NCBI GenBank assembly: GCA_002435955.1
Contig: DIWZ01000036.1
Coordinates: 1-33,790 of the forward strand
Source of the DNA: Pelobacter sp. UBA6093
GTDB taxonomy: Bacteria; Desulfobacterota; Desulfuromonadia; Desulfuromonadales; Syntrophotaleaceae
DNA length: 33,790 nucleotides
Reading direction: 5' to 3'
Shown: piece after piece, positions 8,088-17,155 of the stretch
Layout: each line of letters starts with the position of its first letter
How positions within the stretch are numbered: the first letter of the stretch is position 1
Program-made: the position numbers and the translations under genes
Notes under the pieces: model-generated
Told to the model about the DNA's origin: nothing
What the model saw: only the letters and a program-made list of their open reading frames with translations
The model's database searches: none

Positions 8088-11000
8088 ATGATCACCCTTA
8101 CCAACCAGGACGAGTTTTATCTGTTCAACACCCAAAAACCGATCGCCGGCCTGCGCAACGAAGACCTCCAGCAGAGGGATTCTCGCGAGATCGTTCTCGG
8201 CGCGAAAGAAGAGGACGACAAACAGGACCTCTGGCTGAAGTTGCTGGATCTCGATCCCGCCCTGGTCAAAAAGGACAAGAACGATAAAAACTGGATCAAC
8301 CTCTACCTGGGCCGCAGCGAGACATTTCAAAAGGGAAAATCCCCCAAAAAGCACAACGTCATCGTGCCGCTCATCCCTCGCTGCTACGCGACTGCCGACC
8401 GCGATCCCGCCCGGGCCGTTGAGGTCCCACCAGGATGGCTGTACATCATCCGCCAGTTCGAATCCCACCAGGGCAGGGTGGTGGAGCTCTGGCGGGAACT
8501 CAAATCCGACGGCCTCGGCAACTTCAGCGACGTCAACCTCAAAAGATTCAAAAATAAGGATCAGCGAAAAGCCACGGGACAGTCGGGTTTCCGCGTGATC
8601 GTGCCTTATTGCATCGACAAGCAGGATCATCAGCTCTGGATGGCCTATTCCGAAGTGCAGTGGAGTTGGAATCGGGTTCAGAGCATGAAGCGGGACTCGA
8701 AACTGCGCGAGCAACGCATGCACAAGCTCGATCTGAGCGACTGCCTGAATAACTTTGCAAAAAGCGATTACAAAACACCATCGTCCCCGAAGAAACCCGG
8801 TGGTCAGCAGGACAAACTGGAGGTCAAAAACGTCTCCGGCCCCGCCCGGCTCTATAATCTAAAATCAGCCCCGGACCCCGAATCGCGAGGTCTCGCCAAA
8901 GACTTTAAGGAAGCCATTCCGGTTGTCTACCTCGACAACCCGGTCGGCATCGCCAAAAGCCTTGCGGCGGTATATCAACAGCAATGGGCGGATCTGACCG
9001 ATTGTTTGACGGACCTGCGGGCCATGCCGGGAAAGATAAAGAAACTAGAGAAGCAGTACGGTTCCATCACTCCCGGTAGCCCGGCCGCTGGCTTCGTGGA
9101 AAGAACTCACGGTCCCGAACGCTGGTTCGAGGCTGCGGCCCTGGCCAACCGCTATTTCTTCAGCAAAATATCCAAGGAGATACCACCCGGAGTCAAGGAC
9201 AAGGATGCCTACCAAAAACGCCTTGCCGAAATTGATGAACAATTCATCAAATACCAGAGCAAGCTGGACAAACCGGCCATTGAGCTGGCGTTAGGGGTGC
9301 CGCAACGCACGGAAATTCGCCAAAAGCTGGTCCGAGCCCGCGACAATCTGGTGAATTTTCTGGAGAAGGAACTGACGGCGATCACACCGGCTAAATCCGG
9401 AGAAGAAGCACAAGACCCGCCACTGGCGCAGGCTCTGGACGACTACTTTACCCTGACGCCCCTCGGCGATCGGGAACGAAAGCAAAACCCCAACGACGTT
9501 ATCGGTGACAAATCCATCCCGCGTTGGCGCGACAACTATCTCGACGGCTGGCAAGCCGTGTACGACATCCTGGCCGGTCTGGCCAAACACGAATACAGCC
9601 TCGACGCCGACCTGGAAGCCAATCCGCCCGACGGCTGGAAGTGGCGCAGAGACAACCGCGCCTTCGAGTTGCTGCTCAATCTTGCCGATCCCCAGGGCGG
9701 CTATCCTCTGCATAGCCGCCTGTTTCCCAAAGCGGCAACCGGCAACCCGCTGAAACTCGATGCGGCGCCGGTGGCGGACAACGCCACTTCCTTCAAAAAA
9801 CAGCACCTCAGCAATTTCGTGGCGCTGAAACAGCGCGACCCCGAAATTGTTAGCGGGCTTACCCAGTTCGGCATCAATTTCAGCGAACTAATGGCCATGC
9901 GGGACGACAAAGACCCCGCCTACGAAAAGCGTCTGGAACGGGCCCGCCACAGCATCCTGCGCCTGGTCGACAGCTTGTTCGATCTGCAGTTGGAGGAAAC
10001 GGAAATTCCCCTGGCGGAATTGATCGCCAAAGCAAAACAGGAGGTCGAAATAGGTAAGAAGGGCGGGGTAACCGTATATGCGGCTTTCGTCAAGTCGGTG
10101 GGTTTTATGGGTTCCACCATCAAGACCGCAAATAGTTTCCCCACCACCGCCGACCCGGGCGGTGGCCCTCTCAGCCGAATCCGGGTCCGGGTGGTCATCG
10201 CCGCCAACAGCACCCGCACCCTGCAACTATTGCGCGACCTGGGTGACGAAAAGGCCGTCACCTCCGGCATCGCCGGATTTCTCGGGCTGGTCAAAATCCA
10301 CAACTTCACCAAAGCCCTCAGAGCCTTTGCCGGTAACAAGAACGAGGACAGAAATTGGGAACTTTTCGCCCCTCTGGCCGCCAGATTTCTTCAACTGCCT
10401 GCCGCGATAATGGAGGTCAAGGGTTCGGTGGCAAAAATGACGCAAGGGTCAGGACAGGCCGCAGCGCAGGGGGCCTATGCCAGAAAGGGTGCAGCCGAAA
10501 CCGTTGCTAAGGGATCAAAAACCCAATTAGGGGCCGGCCTTATCAAGAAAGCAAACATCATCGGCAACCTGATTGACATGGGCGTAACCTTGTCCAACCT
10601 CACCGAGAATCTCGCCCAAAACGACGACGCCACCATCGCCGACGCCATGAAGTTTGCTGGCGCCACCCTCGGGATCATCGCTGCAACTTTCTCCTTGCCC
10701 ATCCTGGGCTGGGTCGCCGGACTGGTGGGCCTGGCAGCCTGGCTTGCCAAGGCCTATCTGTTCAACGAGGATACGCCGGTGGAGATCTGGCTGACCAATG
10801 GTCCCTTCGTCCGCGGCGAGGAGTATCACGACCATTTCGCCTATTCCCGCTCCACCACGATTAAAAAAACCAGGGATTCTAAAGGGAATTGGGTAGACAC
10901 CGCCTGCACCGTGCATCGCTACGACAATTTTGAGTTTTTGGTCAACGGCGCAGGCACGCTGGTCCATGCCGGACCAAGCCAATTTCACTCCCCCATTCAG

Positions 11001-11729
11001 CGCTGTAGAGTGGCTCCCAATGGTACCGTATTCCTGAAGGCGGGAAAGTGGTATGACCTGGCGAGAAACAAACACCACGAGATCCCCGCCGACACCACTG
11101 TTGCCACCATCGGTCAACCCTTTACCATGCATCCACTGCTGAGACCCCACGAGCAAGCAAAATCGCGCCCCACCGCAGCGGACAATATGCCGTACCAAAT
11201 CACGCGCGCCCCTACACTCACATCCAGCATCGCTAAAACCATCATCCTCAATGCCCACCTATGGTATCACCCCCACCAAACCTATTTGGCGTTGGCCGAC
11301 GCTATTTACCGGCCCCGGGTGACCATGAGCAAAGTAACAACCAGACCGGTCCGCTGTGTGCTCAAAGTCTGCCTGCCCTTTTACCTGCCGGGCAAAAGCA
11401 AACTGTATATCGACTTCGAGGAAAAATCCGGCCACGCAACCATGGCCTCTCTCTCTGCCGCGCCCGACAGCATCAAGGATCTGGAAGTCGGCCCTGGCGA
11501 CTATGAGATTTCCCGCACGGTTTCCGCTGGGACGGTTCGAGAGTTCATCGCCAAGGTCCGCCTGGATCTCTACGGCGACCACACGGTAGAATTGCCTCAC
11601 GAACCGCTGTTTAACGACACCAGCATCAAAACTGAAATTGACAAAAATACGGTGAAGGGCGTGCAAGACAAAATAGAAACCAAATGGATTGTTGCTCAGA
11701 AAAAAGTCGCTAATACAATCATATACTGA
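8088..11729 (+). CDS. Large VasX-like putative membrane-acting T6SS effector
   Basis: 1213 residues, ATG at 8088 with AGGAGAG (8075-8081) overlapping the previous stop. After a charged N-terminus, residues about 85-215 carry VIVPLIPRCYATA, GWLYIIRQ, LWRELKSDG and IVPYCIDKQDHQLWMAYSEVQWSW, resembling the VasX N-terminal region of T6SS toxins. A long mainly helical, charged middle follows. Residues 859-890 form a strong hydrophobic hairpin (LGIIAATFSLPILGWVAGLV and onward), after an Ala/Gly-rich helix. A segment VEIWLTNGPFVRGEEYHDHF and a C-terminal beta-rich part (YRPRVTMSKV ... LKVCLPFYLPG) match the layout of large VasX-type proteins. No enzyme motif was found. VasX-type toxins depolarise the inner membrane of targets, so a pore-forming role is plausible but unproven. 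The downstream Sel1 lipoprotein may be its immunity protein. Confidence 0.62.
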   Translation: MITLTNQDEFYLFNTQKPIAGLRNEDLQQRDSREIVLGAKEEDDKQDLWLKLLDLDPALVKKDKNDKNWINLYLGRSETFQKGKSPKKHNVIVPLIPRCYATADRDPARAVEVPPGWLYIIRQFESHQGRVVELWRELKSDGLGNFSDVNLKRFKNKDQRKATGQSGFRVIVPYCIDKQDHQLWMAYSEVQWSWNRVQSMKRDSKLREQRMHKLDLSDCLNNFAKSDYKTPSSPKKPGGQQDKLEVKNVSGPARLYNLKSAPDPESRGLAKDFKEAIPVVYLDNPVGIAKSLAAVYQQQWADLTDCLTDLRAMPGKIKKLEKQYGSITPGSPAAGFVERTHGPERWFEAAALANRYFFSKISKEIPPGVKDKDAYQKRLAEIDEQFIKYQSKLDKPAIELALGVPQRTEIRQKLVRARDNLVNFLEKELTAITPAKSGEEAQDPPLAQALDDYFTLTPLGDRERKQNPNDVIGDKSIPRWRDNYLDGWQAVYDILAGLAKHEYSLDADLEANPPDGWKWRRDNRAFELLLNLADPQGGYPLHSRLFPKAATGNPLKLDAAPVADNATSFKKQHLSNFVALKQRDPEIVSGLTQFGINFSELMAMRDDKDPAYEKRLERARHSILRLVDSLFDLQLEETEIPLAELIAKAKQEVEIGKKGGVTVYAAFVKSVGFMGSTIKTANSFPTTADPGGGPLSRIRVRVVIAANSTRTLQLLRDLGDEKAVTSGIAGFLGLVKIHNFTKALRAFAGNKNEDRNWELFAPLAARFLQLPAAIMEVKGSVAKMTQGSGQAAAQGAYARKGAAETVAKGSKTQLGAGLIKKANIIGNLIDMGVTLSNLTENLAQNDDATIADAMKFAGATLGIIAATFSLPILGWVAGLVGLAAWLAKAYLFNEDTPVEIWLTNGPFVRGEEYHDHFAYSRSTTIKKTRDSKGNWVDTACTVHRYDNFEFLVNGAGTLVHAGPSQFHSPIQRCRVAPNGTVFLKAGKWYDLARNKHHEIPADTTVATIGQPFTMHPLLRPHEQAKSRPTAADNMPYQITRAPTLTSSIAKTIILNAHLWYHPHQTYLALADAIYRPRVTMSKVTTRPVRCVLKVCLPFYLPGKSKLYIDFEEKSGHATMASLSAAPDSIKDLEVGPGDYEISRTVSAGTVREFIAKVRLDLYGDHTVELPHEPLFNDTSIKTEIDKNTVKGVQDKIETKWIVAQKKVANTIIY

Positions 11730-11774
11730 CGTCATTCCGGCCCAACAAGCCAATGCGATTAAGGAGATTGTAAA

Positions 11775-13130
11775 ATGAACGGCACCTTTCTATCCCAAAA
11801 TGTTGCCTTAGTCCTGTTAATCACGGCCTTTTTTCTTGGAGGTTGTGATAATGGCAATGGCAACACGCAGCCCAACAATGACTCGGCGACGAAGGTGGAA
11901 CAAGCCGATGTCCGACATCACCCCCCGCCATTCCACGCCAGTATCAAATACCATAACGGAGAAAAGCTCATCAGCTACAACTTCGACCCGCCGCTAAAAG
12001 ACGTGCCGCTGGAAGAAATCCAAAGGCGAGTCAAAGCCGACGACCCTGTAGCACTCTATGAATTGGGCCGTCGCCATATCGATGGTGAGGGGGTAAAACG
12101 CGACGTTCCCCAGGGGTTGAGACTGACACGATACTCAGCGAATAAAGGCCATGTCGAAGCCCAAAGCGATCTGGGCTCTTTTTACGACTATGGGATTTCC
12201 CTACCCAAGAACCCTGAACAAGCCATTTACTGGTATCGTAAGGCCGCCGAACAAGGCCATGCCGTTGCCCAACACAATCTCGGGGAGGTCTATGCCGCCG
12301 GTCGAGGCGTTGCCAAGGACCCCAAAGAAGCATTTTTCTGGATCCACAAAGCTGCACACCAAGGACTTTCACCCTCTCAGGCTGAAATCGGATTTTACTA
12401 TGATACAGGATTTGGCATCAAACAGGATAAAACACAAGCCCATAAGTGGTATCACAGGGCCGCCGAACAAGGCGAACCCAACGCCCAATACAACATTGGC
12501 GCCTCTTACGACAACGGCGATGGTGTTCCCACCGATCAGGTAGAAGCCACCAAGTGGTATCGTCTGGCTGCCGAGCAAGGTATGGCAAAAGCACAACACG
12601 CATTGGGCGTACAATATGCTTTTGGTCTTGGCGTAAGCAAAGACCGTGCAGAGGCACTGAAATGGTACAGCAAAGCCGCCGAACAGGGGTATGACATGGC
12701 GCAATATAATCTGGGCTTTTTGTATGAAAATGGAGAAGGAGTCCGACAGGATTACTCGATGGCCTTACAATGGTACACCAAGGCTGCCCAACAAGGTAAT
12801 CCACTAGCCCAGTTAAATCTGGGCAATATGTATTTGCATGGCGATGGAGTCAACGTTGACTATGGAAAAGCCTATAGTTTATTCAAACAGTCCGCCATGC
12901 AGGGCGAACTGCTCGCTATATTTAATATTGGTCAAATGCATACCAATGGCGACGAGGTACAGAAAAGCAATATCATGGCTTTTGCCCACTATCAATTAGC
13001 TCTCGCGACGGAAGATTCGGACATCAAAGAGCACTACAACACTCTCAAGTCCCAGATGACTCCAGCCGAAATTCAGGCCGGTGAACAGGAATCGAGAAAA
13101 CTGATGCGCGAATACGGGGTCGGGCAATAA
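11775..13130 (+). CDS. Sel1-repeat lipoprotein, candidate immunity protein
   Basis: 451 residues, ATG at 11775 with AAGGAGA (11760-11766). The signal peptide ends in a good lipobox, LGGC (Cys24). After a spacer of about 60 residues come about nine Sel1-like repeats of 36 residues, each on the pattern AQxxLGxxYxxGxGVxxDxxxAxxWYxxAAEQG; the first and last are degenerate. Sel1 repeats form a right-handed helical solenoid that binds proteins. Sel1-type lipoproteins are known next to T6SS lipase and membrane toxins, some of them as immunity proteins. Position, 45 bases after the VasX-like gene and on the same strand, fits that role here. The partner could instead be the Tle1-like lipase further upstream. 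Export and repeat structure are firm; the immunity role is inference. Confidence 0.85.
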   Translation: MNGTFLSQNVALVLLITAFFLGGCDNGNGNTQPNNDSATKVEQADVRHHPPPFHASIKYHNGEKLISYNFDPPLKDVPLEEIQRRVKADDPVALYELGRRHIDGEGVKRDVPQGLRLTRYSANKGHVEAQSDLGSFYDYGISLPKNPEQAIYWYRKAAEQGHAVAQHNLGEVYAAGRGVAKDPKEAFFWIHKAAHQGLSPSQAEIGFYYDTGFGIKQDKTQAHKWYHRAAEQGEPNAQYNIGASYDNGDGVPTDQVEATKWYRLAAEQGMAKAQHALGVQYAFGLGVSKDRAEALKWYSKAAEQGYDMAQYNLGFLYENGEGVRQDYSMALQWYTKAAQQGNPLAQLNLGNMYLHGDGVNVDYGKAYSLFKQSAMQGELLAIFNIGQMHTNGDEVQKSNIMAFAHYQLALATEDSDIKEHYNTLKSQMTPAEIQAGEQESRKLMREYGVGQ

Positions 13131-13211
13131 TCACGCAGTGATTTACTGCATCGGCATTTTTCCGGAAACAAAATTTCAAAACAGCAAGCCAGTCATTCAA
13201 CGGAAGATCCA

Positions 13212-13400
13212 ATGAATATCACCAACCAAGAATTTCAACACAACCAAAACCATCTGATCATGGACGGCGTACTCTTAGCCGTATGGGTATTTCTTTTTCT
13301 CGCCTCAATGAATAAATACGGCAAAATCGACCTACTGGCCATGTTGTTCGCTATCAATTCCGTCCTGTACTTGACGACCATTCTTTACAAACTGGGGTAA
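13212..13400 (+). CDS. Small two-helix membrane protein, unknown function
   Basis: 62 residues, ATG at 13212 after GGAAG (13201-13205). Two hydrophobic segments are visible, about residues 17-31 (DGVLLAVWVFLFLAS) and 40-57 (DLLAMLFAINSVLYLTTI), separated by a short charged loop (NKYGKID). I do not recognise a family. It is AT-richer than the main genes and ends the T6SS island. Its last codons and TAA stop lie inside the left arm of the 29-base inverted repeat at 13391-13473, so the C-terminus may have been set by arrival of that repeat. It could be an inner-membrane immunity protein for the VasX-like toxin, since such toxins are countered in the membrane, but nothing in the sequence shows this. 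It may also be a chance frame. Confidence 0.5.
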   Translation: MNITNQEFQHNQNHLIMDGVLLAVWVFLFLASMNKYGKIDLLAMLFAINSVLYLTTILYKLG

Positions 13401-13473
13401 GTTGAAAAAATCGGACACCAATGTTAATAACCCCATTTAGCGGAGGTGTCCCATTTTTTCAACTTACCCCAGT
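13391..13473. repeat. 29-base inverted repeat with 25-base spacer between converging genes
   Basis: The left arm (13391-13419) and the reverse complement of the right arm (13445-13473) agree at 28 of 29 positions. The core GGACACC/GGTGTCC is flanked by an A-run on the left and a T-run on the right, so RNA from either strand would form a hairpin followed by a U-run, the layout of a bidirectional terminator between the converging island and cydC. The match continues 14 bases beyond those runs (ACTGGGGTAAGTTG), more than a terminator needs and more like transposon ends or a miniature element. No transposase gene is near. Confidence 0.85.
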
Positions 13474-13511
13474 GACGGGGGTGTGGCTCTTGGGGTCAGT
13501 GGCTTATTCCA

Positions 13512-15254
13512 TCAGGTCAGGTTTTTTCCGATAAAACGCCGGTAAGGTTCACAAGTGTCGAGCAGTGCGGTGTGCTTGCCGATGGCGACTATGCCTGCCT
13601 TCTCCATGTAGCAGACTTGATCCATTTGCCCCAGCAGCTCCTCGTTGTGGGTGATGAGCAGGACGGTCTTGCCCGTGAGGTTGGCAAAGAGGGTGGTGTT
13701 GAACTGGCGCCGGGTTTCGTTGTCGAGCCCTTCGGTCGGCTCGTCAAGAAGCCAGATCCGGGCGTCTTTGAGCAGTGCCCGCCCCAGGGCCAGCCGTCGC
13801 GCCTGGCCGCCGGACAACTGCGATCCCCCCTCCCCGGCCCAGGTGTCGAGACCTTGGGGCAGGCTGCTGACAAAGTCGGCCAGTCGGGCGCGTTCGAGCA
13901 CGTTCAGCAACTGGCTGTCCGTGGCCTCGGGAGCGGCAATCAGAAGATTGTCGCGCAGCGACGCGTTGAAGATGTGGGATTTCTGCGATATCAGGGTGAT
14001 CATGCCGCGCAGCTGCGGTTCGCTGAACCGACGCAGATCGGTACCGCCGATGGTGATTCGCCCCTGATCCGGATCCCAGAAGCGGGTCAGCAGGTGCGCC
14101 AGGGTGGTTTTGCCGCAACCAGAGGGACCGACCAGAGCCAGGCTGGTGTGCTGCGGCAGACACAGCGCGACCTGGGCAACGGCATTCTGCCCCGTGCTTT
14201 GTGGATAACGGAAGCTGACATTGTGAAATTCGATGCTGTCGTTCCCCAGGCAAGGGGCGTCTTCCTGAACAAAGATGATGTCGGACGGCACCGCGGTGAC
14301 AGCGAGAATGCGCTGCGCCGCCGCTCGGATTTTGCCGAAGGTCTGCCAGGCCCCCGGCAGAGGCATGACGGCCTCGAAGGCGGCCAGGATGCCAAAGGTG
14401 ATCAGCGCCAGGGAAGCGCCGTCAAAGCGTCCCTCCTGGGCCAGGGGAAGGGCGACATACAGGGCGCCGACCGCGGCGACGCCGGCGAGCGCGGTCACCA
14501 TGGCGCTGCCGAAACCGCTGATGTCCGCCATTTTTTCCTGCAGCTTCAGCAACCGTGAGCTCTCCTCCAGGCGCAGCCGAAGATGCCGCCTGTGGGCGCC
14601 GTAGATAAGCAGATCGGCCATCCCCTGCAGGTCTTCCACCAGGTTGGTTCGCACCAGCGCGGTCTGCTGCTGAATCCGGCGACCGATGCGGTGCCCCAGA
14701 CGCTGCGTCAGCAGCGGAATCACCACTCCGGCGAGAAAAACAAACAGCAGAAACAACAGGGCCAGTCCCGGCGCGAGCCACCACAGAAAGGCGCAGACCA
14801 GCAGGGAGATACAGGCAGCGACAAGGGACGGGGCGAAAACCCGGATAAAGAGTCCGTCAAGGGTGTCGATGTCGCTGACAATCCGCCCCAGCAGATCGCC
14901 GCTGCGCTGCCGGTAGAGACTGGCCGGCGCCTGGGGTTCGATCTGCCGGTAGAACCAGACCCGAAGCGAGGAGAGCAGCCGCAGGGTGGTTTCGTGGGCG
15001 ATGATCCGCTCCAAGTATCGGCCGGCGGTGCGCGCCATGGCGCAGCTGCGAATGCCGGCGCTGGGGTAGAAAATGTTGAAATTTTTTGCCGCGACGATAC
15101 TTGCACCGGCGACCGCGGAGGCGCTGAGAAACCAGCTGGAGACGGCCAGCAGGCCGATACTTGCCAGCAGGGTCAGGACGCCGAAAAAAAGAGCCAGCAG
15201 TGCCCAGTTGCGATGCGGCCGCAGGAGTGTGAGGAAGGGCAGCAGGTCCTTCAT
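13512..15254 (-). CDS. cydC: CydC, subunit of the CydDC ABC exporter for cytochrome bd assembly
   Basis: 580 residues on the minus strand, ATG at 15254. The N-terminal half is an ABC exporter membrane domain with about six hydrophobic helices (residues about 17-300), including the early SSWFLSASAVAG segment seen in CydC. The nucleotide-binding domain has Walker A GPSGCGKT (376-383), signature LSGGQ (480-484) and Walker B IWLLDE (500-505) followed by PTEGLD. CydDC sits in the inner membrane as a heterodimer, moves cysteine and glutathione to the periplasm, and is required for heme loading of cytochrome bd. The start overlaps the cydD stop by four bases, so the two are translationally coupled. 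cydAB is not in the window. Length and motifs are complete. Assignment as CydC rather than another half-exporter rests on sequence style and on pairing with CydD. Confidence 0.9.
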   Translation of the reverse strand: MKDLLPFLTLLRPHRNWALLALFFGVLTLLASIGLLAVSSWFLSASAVAGASIVAAKNFNIFYPSAGIRSCAMARTAGRYLERIIAHETTLRLLSSLRVWFYRQIEPQAPASLYRQRSGDLLGRIVSDIDTLDGLFIRVFAPSLVAACISLLVCAFLWWLAPGLALLFLLFVFLAGVVIPLLTQRLGHRIGRRIQQQTALVRTNLVEDLQGMADLLIYGAHRRHLRLRLEESSRLLKLQEKMADISGFGSAMVTALAGVAAVGALYVALPLAQEGRFDGASLALITFGILAAFEAVMPLPGAWQTFGKIRAAAQRILAVTAVPSDIIFVQEDAPCLGNDSIEFHNVSFRYPQSTGQNAVAQVALCLPQHTSLALVGPSGCGKTTLAHLLTRFWDPDQGRITIGGTDLRRFSEPQLRGMITLISQKSHIFNASLRDNLLIAAPEATDSQLLNVLERARLADFVSSLPQGLDTWAGEGGSQLSGGQARRLALGRALLKDARIWLLDEPTEGLDNETRRQFNTTLFANLTGKTVLLITHNEELLGQMDQVCYMEKAGIVAIGKHTALLDTCEPYRRFIGKNLT

Positions 15255-17050
15255 GACAGCACCCCGGCGCCGCTGCGCACCAGCCCCGAGTAGATCCCGT
15301 CCCGGGCCAGCAGCGAATGGTGATCGCCCTCTTCGGCGACGGTCCCCTCGGCCATCACCACAATCCTGTCCGCGGCGCGGGCGGTGTCGAGGCGGTGGGT
15401 AAGCATGATGACGGTTCTGTTCCGTGCCAGCCGCCGCAGGCTCTCCATCACCAGCCGCTCATTGCGGCCATCCAGACCGGCGGTCGGTTCGTCAAGCAGC
15501 AGAAGGGGCGCGTTTTTGGCAAAAGCGCGCGCCAGGGCGACGCGACTTGCCTGGCCGCCGGAGAGGCTGTTGCCCTGCTCGCCGACAGCGGTCTCGAGGC
15601 CGAGAGTAAAATCATCCGCAAAATCCGTTACCCGGGCGGCCTGCGCCGCGGAATAAATCTGCTTGTCATCCAGCTGCGGGTTCCCCAGGGAAATGTTGTC
15701 CGTGAGGCTGCCGTAAAACAGGGTCGGCTGCTGCGGCACCCAGGCCACCAGTTGCCGCCAGCTGTGGGGCGACAGATGGGTCAGATCCTCGCCGTTGGCC
15801 AGAATCTGCCCCTTCTGCAACGGCAGAAATCGCAGAAGCAGATTGAGCAGGGTGGTTTTCCCAGCTCCGCTGGCGCCGACAAGCGCGATCCACTCGCCGG
15901 GCTTCACTGACAGGGACAGGTGGTTCAGGGCGGGCCGGCGCCCCTGGTCGTAACTGAAGGATACCTGGCGCAGCTCAAGAGCGATGGAGGCCGTCCTGAT
16001 CCCGGATTTTCCCTGCTCCCCTGCGACCGTCGCCGGCTGGGCGAGAATATGCCGGATATCCTCAGCCGCGCCCAAGGCATCGGCACGGGCGTGATAGTGG
16101 GCTCCCAGTTCGCGCAAGGGCTGGTAGAGCTCCGGTGCCAGCAGCAGCAGAAACAGCCCGGTCTGCAGACTCAGTTCACGGCCGTAAAGGCCGAAATCGA
16201 GATAATGCAGAAAGGTCATGCCCAGAAAAACGGCGGTCATGGCAATCGCCGCCGAGGCGAGGAATTCCAGCACCGCCGAGGACAGAAAGGCAACCCGCAG
16301 CACCGCCATGGTTTCCTTGCGGTAGTTTTCGGAAGATTCGCCGATGCGCCGGGCCTCGTCAGCGGAACGGCGGAACAGCTTCAGGGTCGCCAAACCCTGG
16401 AGGGTGTCCAGAAAATGCGCGCTCATGCGTGAGAGTTGCCGGAAATTCTTCTGACTGAGCTTATCCGCACCGTGGCCGATGAGGACCATGAACAGGGGGA
16501 TCAGCGGGGCGGTCAGGGCAAAGATCAGCCCAACCATCCAGCTCAAGGAAAAAGCGACGGCAGCGATCATCAGCGGAACCATCACAGCCAGCTTCTTCTG
16601 GGGCAGATAATGGGCAATATAACCGTGCAGGGCCTCAACCCGCTCCAGCAGGGTGCTGGCCAGCGGTGCCACTTGCTTTTTGCCGACGGCGGCTGGCCCC
16701 AGATCGTTGAGATGTTGCAGGAGTTGTTGCCGGACGTTCTGCCTCACCAGGGTCGAGGCCCTCTGGCCGCACAGCTCACGTGCCCAGATCAGCACGGCCC
16801 GCAGGATGATGACGATAAGCAAGGCCATAAAAAACGGCAACAGTGTTTCACGGGGCAGACGCTCGATAATGGCATTGTGCAGGATGGAGGCCAGAAGCCA
16901 TGCCTGCAGAATGATGCAGGCACCGGCGACGACGCCGAGCATGGTGGAAAAAACAATCCAGCGCCGGGAGTGCCAGCCGAGGGTGTCGAGCAGGTCTATA
17001 GCCGCGGAGGTTGCCAAGGAATGATCCTTTAAGGATAGGTTAGTGTCCAT
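15251..17050 (-). CDS. cydD: CydD, subunit of the CydDC ABC exporter
   Basis: 599 residues on the minus strand from the ATG at 17050; a GTG at 17071 would add seven residues but has no ribosome site, while GGA lies about nine bases before the chosen ATG. The membrane domain (about residues 25-320) includes IILQAWLLASILHNAI and RAVLIWARELCGQRAS, typical of CydD. Walker A is GASGAGKT (392-399), the signature LSGGQ is at 496-500 and Walker B LLLLDE at 516-521, followed by PTAGLD. It is the first gene of a two-gene operon with cydC and diverges from the phospholipase D gene across 105 bases. Together the pair would export thiols and support cytochrome bd oxidase, useful for an organism that meets oxygen or sulfide stress. 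The physiological link is known for the family; nothing here shows which oxidase it serves. Confidence 0.92.
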   Translation of the reverse strand: MDTNLSLKDHSLATSAAIDLLDTLGWHSRRWIVFSTMLGVVAGACIILQAWLLASILHNAIIERLPRETLLPFFMALLIVIILRAVLIWARELCGQRASTLVRQNVRQQLLQHLNDLGPAAVGKKQVAPLASTLLERVEALHGYIAHYLPQKKLAVMVPLMIAAVAFSLSWMVGLIFALTAPLIPLFMVLIGHGADKLSQKNFRQLSRMSAHFLDTLQGLATLKLFRRSADEARRIGESSENYRKETMAVLRVAFLSSAVLEFLASAAIAMTAVFLGMTFLHYLDFGLYGRELSLQTGLFLLLLAPELYQPLRELGAHYHARADALGAAEDIRHILAQPATVAGEQGKSGIRTASIALELRQVSFSYDQGRRPALNHLSLSVKPGEWIALVGASGAGKTTLLNLLLRFLPLQKGQILANGEDLTHLSPHSWRQLVAWVPQQPTLFYGSLTDNISLGNPQLDDKQIYSAAQAARVTDFADDFTLGLETAVGEQGNSLSGGQASRVALARAFAKNAPLLLLDEPTAGLDGRNERLVMESLRRLARNRTVIMLTHRLDTARAADRIVVMAEGTVAEEGDHHSLLARDGIYSGLVRSGAGVLS

Positions 17051-17141
17051 CCGGGGTTTCCAGATGGACACCAGGTTAAATTATCGCCGGGAAATACTAG
17101 CACGGTGGCGCCTTTGCAGAAAGTGTGAGGTGCTGTTTTTC

Positions 17142-17150
17142 TGCTATGAT
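17142..17150 (+). promoter_or_regulatory. Possible extended -10 promoter element
   Basis: TGCTATGAT fits the extended -10 pattern TGnTATnAT. No matching -35 box lies 16-18 bases upstream. A transcript from here would start at about 17157, at or inside the first ATG of the phospholipase D gene, which itself lacks a Shine-Dalgarno site. Either this is chance or the message is nearly leaderless. Confidence 0.22.
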
Positions 17151-17155
17151 GAATT

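Noticed and set aside
12050..13000. Tandem DNA repeat or CRISPR-like array in the Sel1 gene
   Set aside because: The 36-residue periodicity is at protein level; the DNA units are divergent and have no spacer structure.
13135..13161. Terminator after the Sel1 gene (GCAGT-N5-ACTGC followed by a T-run)
   Set aside because: The stem has only five pairs and the T-run lies eight bases beyond it; too weak to call.
13572..14558. Long plus-strand frame opposite cydC
   Set aside because: cydC on the minus strand has full Walker and signature motifs; the opposite frame has none.
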